The notes under the pieces were generated by a model, which searched no databases, had not been told where the DNA came from, and saw nothing but the letters and a program-made list of their open reading frames with translations. A stretch of 64,000 nt of DNA from Prescottella agglutinans (lineage in GTDB: Bacteria > Actinomycetota > Actinomycetes > Mycobacteriales > Mycobacteriaceae). Made by a program: the position numbers and the translations under genes. Of this stretch, positions 60,789 to 64,000 are shown piece by piece; position 1 is the first letter of the stretch, and every line of letters begins with the position of its first letter. The DNA lies in contig NZ_RKLP01000001.1 in the NCBI RefSeq assembly GCF_004011865.1, forward strand, positions 186,001 through 250,000. The letters are read 5' to 3'.

Positions 60789-60794
60789 GATAAT
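60789..60794 (+). promoter_or_regulatory. Candidate -10 box for leaderless TetR gene
   Basis: GATAAT, 5 of 6 matches to TATAAT, ends 6 nt before the GTG at 60801. It supports that start and a leaderless transcript. Confidence 0.5.
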
Positions 60795-60800
60795 GGCCGG

Positions 60801-61370
60801 GTGCGGTCGCGGAAGAAGATCTTGGATGCCACGCTCGGGCTGATCGGGAACGCCGGGTTCGAGGGCGTCAACATCGCGGCGGTGGCCGCCGCCGCCGGCG
60901 TCACCCGACAGACCGTCTACTCGATCTTCGGCTCGCGCGAGGACCTCGTCTCGCAGGCGATGGCCGGTCTCCTCGTCCAGGTGCTCGGCGACATCCGCGC
61001 GCGCGTCGAGCGGGCGGGCTCCCCCGTCGAGTACGTCGTCGAACTCATCGTCGCGGGCCGCGCCGCGATCCGCGACGAACCCGTCCTCGGCGCCCTGCTG
61101 CACGCGGAGCGCGGCAACCCGCTGTTCGATCCCGGCATGATCGCCCGGGCCAAACCCATTGCCCACGAATTGCTCTCACCGATCATCGAGCGTGAACCGG
61201 AGCTGAGGCCCCGCGCGGACGACATCGTCGAGATCGCGCTGCGGCTGGGCCTGTCCGTGGTCATCTTCGACGACGAAGCCGTCCACACCGACGACGACCT
61301 GCGCCGCTTCCTCACACGCTGGCTGCAGCCGGCGATGACGCTCGGCGCACGAGACGCCGCCACTTCTTGA
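60801..61370 (+). CDS. TetR family transcriptional regulator (GMC oxidase-linked)
   Basis: 189-aa regulator. The HTH is at about 5-50 (KKILDATLGLIGNAGFEGVN, AGVTRQTVYSIFGSREDLVS). The open frame extends 48 codons upstream (to 60657), but those residues are non-conserved-looking and Arg/Pro/His-rich. A GATAAT hexamer 6 nt before the GTG at 60801 supports the short form. It is directly upstream of the GMC oxidase on the same strand, with a near-palindrome overlapping its stop codon. Control of the oxidase-lipase unit is inferred. Confidence 0.85.
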   Translation: MRSRKKILDATLGLIGNAGFEGVNIAAVAAAAGVTRQTVYSIFGSREDLVSQAMAGLLVQVLGDIRARVERAGSPVEYVVELIVAGRAAIRDEPVLGALLHAERGNPLFDPGMIARAKPIAHELLSPIIEREPELRPRADDIVEIALRLGLSVVIFDDEAVHTDDDLRRFLTRWLQPAMTLGARDAATS

Positions 61371-61390
61371 CACCTATCGCGACAAGTGTC
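61369..61390. promoter_or_regulatory. Near-palindrome, candidate TetR operator
   Basis: A 22-bp sequence with 18 self-complementary positions: GACAC...GTGTC arms around TCGCGA. It begins inside the tetR stop codon and lies 136 nt upstream of the GMC oxidase start. Size and symmetry suit a TetR dimer site. Confidence 0.6.
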
Positions 61391-61408
61391 TAGTTTTAGC
61401 TCGCTCTT

Positions 61409-61430
61409 CGGAGTGAGTCGGATCACTCCG
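61409..61430. promoter_or_regulatory. Second inverted repeat upstream of GMC oxidase
   Basis: CGGAGTGA (61409-61416) and TCACTCCG (61423-61430) are perfect 8-bp arms with a 6-nt spacer. Either a second operator, a different regulator's site, or a small attenuator hairpin in the 155-nt gap. Confidence 0.5.
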
Positions 61431-61525
61431 CCCGGCTGACGACCCGTCCTGCGCACCGCGAACCGGACGGGTCGACGCCGGTCTCGCATCGATCAGGTGG
61501 TATCCGAGAACTGGGGGAATTTGCC

Positions 61526-63121
61526 GTGCCCGAGATCAAGAGACGATCGTTCCTGACCGCCGCCGCGGCCGCGGGGATGGCGCTGGCCGCACCGGGCGCC
61601 GCCCGGGCCGCCACCGGGATCGCGGCCCGCGTCGACCGAATTCCGGTCACCCGCGAGGACCATCGGGTGGTCGTCGTCGGATCCGGGTTCGGCGGCGGCG
61701 TGACCGCCCTGCGCCTGGCCGAGGCGGGCGTACCGGTCACCGTCCTCGAACGCGGGATCCGCTGGCCCACAGGCCCGAACGCGGCCACCTTCCCGAGCCC
61801 GACCGCACCCGACAAGCGGGCGCTCTGGTACCGGTCCGCGCCGGAACTGTTCGGCCGACCGGTCGTGTTCGAGCCCTACACCGGCCTGGTCGAAGCCGTT
61901 CCGGGTGAGAACATGACGGCCCTGTGCGCGGCGGGCGTCGGCGGCGGTTCCCTGATCTACCAGGGGATGTCGCTTCAGCCGTCGGAGGCGGTGTTCGGCA
62001 CCCACTTCCCCGGAGAGATCGAGTGGGCGGAGATGGACCGGGTCCACTACCCGCGGGTGGCGCGCATGCTGCAACTCGCCGTCGCGCCCGACGAACTCGT
62101 CGACAGCCCCAGCTATCTCGCGCCGCGCACCTTCGCGCAGCACGTCGAACGTGCCGGGCTGCCGCTGGCGAAGATCCCGATGCCGATCGACTGGAGCTAC
62201 GCGCTCGACGAACTCCGCGGCCTGATGCGGCCGTCGTACACCAACGGCGACGGCGCGCTCGGCGTCAACAACGGCGGCAAGCACTCCGTCGACGTCACCT
62301 ACATCGCCGCCGCCGAGGCCACCGGGAAGGTGACGGTGCAGACGCTGCACGAGGTCACCGACGTCGAGCGGGCGACGGACGGCCGCTGGACGGTCCGCGT
62401 GAATCGGATCGACACGACGGGCCGGGTGCTCGAGAACAAGATCCTCACCACCAACGCGTTGGTCATGGCCGCGGGCAGCCTGAACACCACCAGACTGCTG
62501 GTGCGCGCGGGTGCGCAGGGCCGGATCCCCGACATGCCGGGCGGGCTCGGCGGCGGCTGGGGCACCAACGCCGACCGGATCTACGTCTGGACCAGCCCGG
62601 ACGGCGACTTCGGCGCCACCCAGGGCGGTCCGGTCGTCTACGGCAGCCTGAACTGGGACGACCCCGCGACCGCGCACACCGTGATCCAGGCGTCGATTCC
62701 GTCGCTGTCCGTCGACGTGCACAGCACGATGCTCGTCGGCTACGGCGTCAGCGACGGACGCGGCAGCTTCGTCTACGACCCCGCGGTCGGCGACGCGGTG
62801 CTGCGCTGGCCGCGGGAGGGCGACTGGGCCATCCAGAACGGCCACATCGGGCCGACGGTGCGGGCGATCGCCGGGCCGACCAGCGTCCTCACCGACACCA
62901 ACGCGATCGTGCCGTCCACGTGGCACCCGCTCGGCGGCGCGTGCATGGGACCGGTGTGCGATGTCGACGGCCGCGTCCACGGACAGCGCGGCCTGTACGT
63001 CCTCGACGGCGCCCTCATGCCCGGGAACACCGCCGCGTGCAACCCGTCCATGACCATCGCCGCGATCGCCGAACGCGCGCTCGAGCGGATCGTCACGCAC
63101 GACGTGGGCACCGTCATCTGA
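61526..63121 (+). CDS. Secreted GMC oxidoreductase, cholesterol-oxidase-like
   Basis: 531-aa flavoprotein exported by a twin-arginine signal (KRRSFLTAAAAAGMALAAPG, cleavage near residue 29). VVVVGSGFGGGVTALRLAEA (48-67) binds FAD, and the GMC catalytic His is about His467 (WHPLGGACMG), with the partner Asn506 in NPSMT. The overall pattern is that of class I (non-covalent FAD) cholesterol oxidases, which oxidise and isomerise 3-beta-hydroxysterols. By a remembered alignment, the catalytic Glu of Streptomyces enzymes appears as Asp here (SVDVHSTM), so isomerase activity may differ. The GTG at 61526 follows GGGGGA at 7 nt. A lipase gene follows after 50 nt. Confidence 0.85.
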   Translation: MPEIKRRSFLTAAAAAGMALAAPGAARAATGIAARVDRIPVTREDHRVVVVGSGFGGGVTALRLAEAGVPVTVLERGIRWPTGPNAATFPSPTAPDKRALWYRSAPELFGRPVVFEPYTGLVEAVPGENMTALCAAGVGGGSLIYQGMSLQPSEAVFGTHFPGEIEWAEMDRVHYPRVARMLQLAVAPDELVDSPSYLAPRTFAQHVERAGLPLAKIPMPIDWSYALDELRGLMRPSYTNGDGALGVNNGGKHSVDVTYIAAAEATGKVTVQTLHEVTDVERATDGRWTVRVNRIDTTGRVLENKILTTNALVMAAGSLNTTRLLVRAGAQGRIPDMPGGLGGGWGTNADRIYVWTSPDGDFGATQGGPVVYGSLNWDDPATAHTVIQASIPSLSVDVHSTMLVGYGVSDGRGSFVYDPAVGDAVLRWPREGDWAIQNGHIGPTVRAIAGPTSVLTDTNAIVPSTWHPLGGACMGPVCDVDGRVHGQRGLYVLDGALMPGNTAACNPSMTIAAIAERALERIVTHDVGTVI

Positions 63122-63171
63122 CGGCCGCACGCTCCGCCGTCGCACGACCCTCCCGATCGAAGGACCTGTCC

Positions 63172-64000
63172 ATGAACGACTCCCGAAAGATCCGCGCCCG
63201 CGACGCCCGCCCCGTCCGGGCCGCCGTCGCCGCCCTGGTGAGCTGTGTCGCCGGCGCTCTCGTTCTCGCCGCAACCGGTCCCGCGGCGGCGACCCCCGCG
63301 ACCGACTTCTACTCGCCCCCTGCGCAGTTGCCGGCCGCCGCCGGTGACGTCGTCCGCACCGAACCGCTGCCGATCTTCGCGACGCTCCCCGAATCGGACG
63401 GAACCTGGCCGGCCGCCGCGCAACTCGTGATGTACACCTCGCGCCTGCAGGACGGCACACCGACCGCGGTCACCGGCACCTTCGTCGACAGCACGCATCC
63501 GTGGCGCGGCAAGGGACCCCGCCCGACGGTCGTCATCGCGCCCGGCACCTCCGGGCAGGGTGACCAGTGCGCGATGTCGCGCGCGTTCTCCACCGGGTTG
63601 AACGCCGGTGTCGACCCGCTGTTCCTGTCCGCCAATCAGGAGGCGCTGTCGGCGGGCGTCTGGTCCGCGATGGGCGCGCGGGTCTTCGTGACCGACTACA
63701 TCGGGCTCGGCACACCGGGGGTCCACACGTACGTCAACCGGGTCGAGGAGGCGCATGCCGTGCTCGACGCCGCGCGGGCGGCGAACGCACTCGCCGGCAG
63801 CGGCGACTCGACTCCGATTGCCCTGTGGGGCTATTCGCAGGGCGGCGGCGCCACGGCGGCGGCCGCGGAACTGGCGGCGTCGTACGCGCCCGAACTGAAC
63901 ATCAAGGGCGCCTGGGCGGGCGGTCCGACCGCGGACCTCGAGCAGGTGCTGGCCCAGATCGACGGGAATCTCATCGGCGGCGCCATCGGATTCGCGATCA
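63172..64000 (+). CDS. Secretory lipase, 3' end outside window
   Basis: The first 276 codons of a secreted lipase. A signal peptide (ARPVRAAVAALVSCVAGALV, cleavage after ATGPAAA near residue 41) is followed by a mature region with VVIAPGTSGQGDQCA, VFVTDYIGLGTPG and the nucleophile elbow LWGYSQGGGATAAAA, as in the lipase at 16555. The ATG at 63172 has AAGGA 7 nt upstream. Close spacing after the GMC oxidase implies an operon that could attack sterol esters or membrane lipids together. The catalytic Asp and His lie past the end. Confidence 0.88.
   Translation, partial: MNDSRKIRARDARPVRAAVAALVSCVAGALVLAATGPAAATPATDFYSPPAQLPAAAGDVVRTEPLPIFATLPESDGTWPAAAQLVMYTSRLQDGTPTAVTGTFVDSTHPWRGKGPRPTVVIAPGTSGQGDQCAMSRAFSTGLNAGVDPLFLSANQEALSAGVWSAMGARVFVTDYIGLGTPGVHTYVNRVEEAHAVLDAARAANALAGSGDSTPIALWGYSQGGGATAAAAELAASYAPELNIKGAWAGGPTADLEQVLAQIDGNLIGGAIGFAI

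Noticed and set aside
60657-60800. 48-codon N-terminal extension of the TetR gene
   Set aside because: Residues are Arg/Pro/His-rich without TetR similarity; GATAAT sits at the right distance before the GTG at 60801.

Overview
The window is GC-rich actinobacterial chromosome, best explained as a Rhodococcus (possibly the R. equi/Prescottella group; species not certain). From memory, the gene order rpmA-rplU-rne-ndk-DUF4233-folC-valS, clpX-clpP2-clpP1-tig, nei-rpiB-nitroreductase-pepN-DUF5130-HNH-glbO-aglA and Rv2474c/Rv2475c/gdh/ettA follows M. tuberculosis Rv2441c to Rv2477c. Steroid-degradation genes (hsaEGF, a kstD-like gene, a GMC cholesterol-oxidase-like gene) fit a soil or host-associated steroid degrader. 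I see no insertion sequence, prophage, CRISPR array or rRNA.

Layout. 1-9.4 kb: ribosomal proteins L27 and L21, RNase E/G, then a tightly coupled valS-folC-DUF4233-ndk operon closed by an intrinsic terminator. 9.5-19.3 kb: S9 peptidase, GNAT, an iron-regulated-looking siderophore-binding lipoprotein, a YdeP-type molybdopterin oxidoreductase with its FdhD, a secreted lipase, and TetR and IclR regulators. 19.3-22.2 kb: hsaE-hsaG-hsaF, the final steps of steroid-ring catabolism, behind a perfect 17-bp palindrome. 22.3-27.2 kb: clpX, clpP2, clpP1, tig, tRNA-Pro and tRNA-Gly. 27.4-34.3 kb: nitronate monooxygenase-like protein, SOS-controlled DinB, a Gly/Asp-rich membrane protein, Nei/Fpg glycosylase, RpiB, mycothiol-dependent nitroreductase and a ferredoxin reductase. 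34.4-40.8 kb: PepN, the DUF5130/CtaJ pair linked to the bcc-aa3 respiratory supercomplex, an HNH protein, truncated haemoglobin O and alpha-glucosidase. 40.9-51 kb is accessory: KstD-like dehydrogenase, SDR, alpha/beta hydrolase, GH3 beta-glucosidase, TetR, P450-TetR, a small secreted protein and a MaoC-like dehydratase. 51.2-59.6 kb: an Rv2474c-like protein, thioesterase, the very large NAD-glutamate dehydrogenase, a second thioesterase and EttA. 59.9-64 kb: a small unknown gene pair (one DUF5994-like), then TetR, GMC oxidase and a secreted lipase cut by the window end.

How the parts work together. Central housekeeping (translation, mRNA decay, nucleotide and folate metabolism, ClpXP proteolysis, glutamate catabolism) forms the backbone. 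Between the backbone blocks sit regulator-linked catabolic cassettes for steroid and lipid substrates. Several genes show a -10 hexamer of TANNNT type 6-7 nt before a GTG or ATG, which suggests leaderless transcripts. Many gene ends carry long, perfect GC hairpins. No wholly new system is proven here. The best candidates for follow-up are a dispersed intergenic palindrome family (9444-9506 and 34321-34385), the TetR/palindrome/GMC-oxidase/lipase module at 60.8-64 kb, the IclR/palindrome/hsaEGF unit, and the unknown gene pair at 59.9-60.6 kb.
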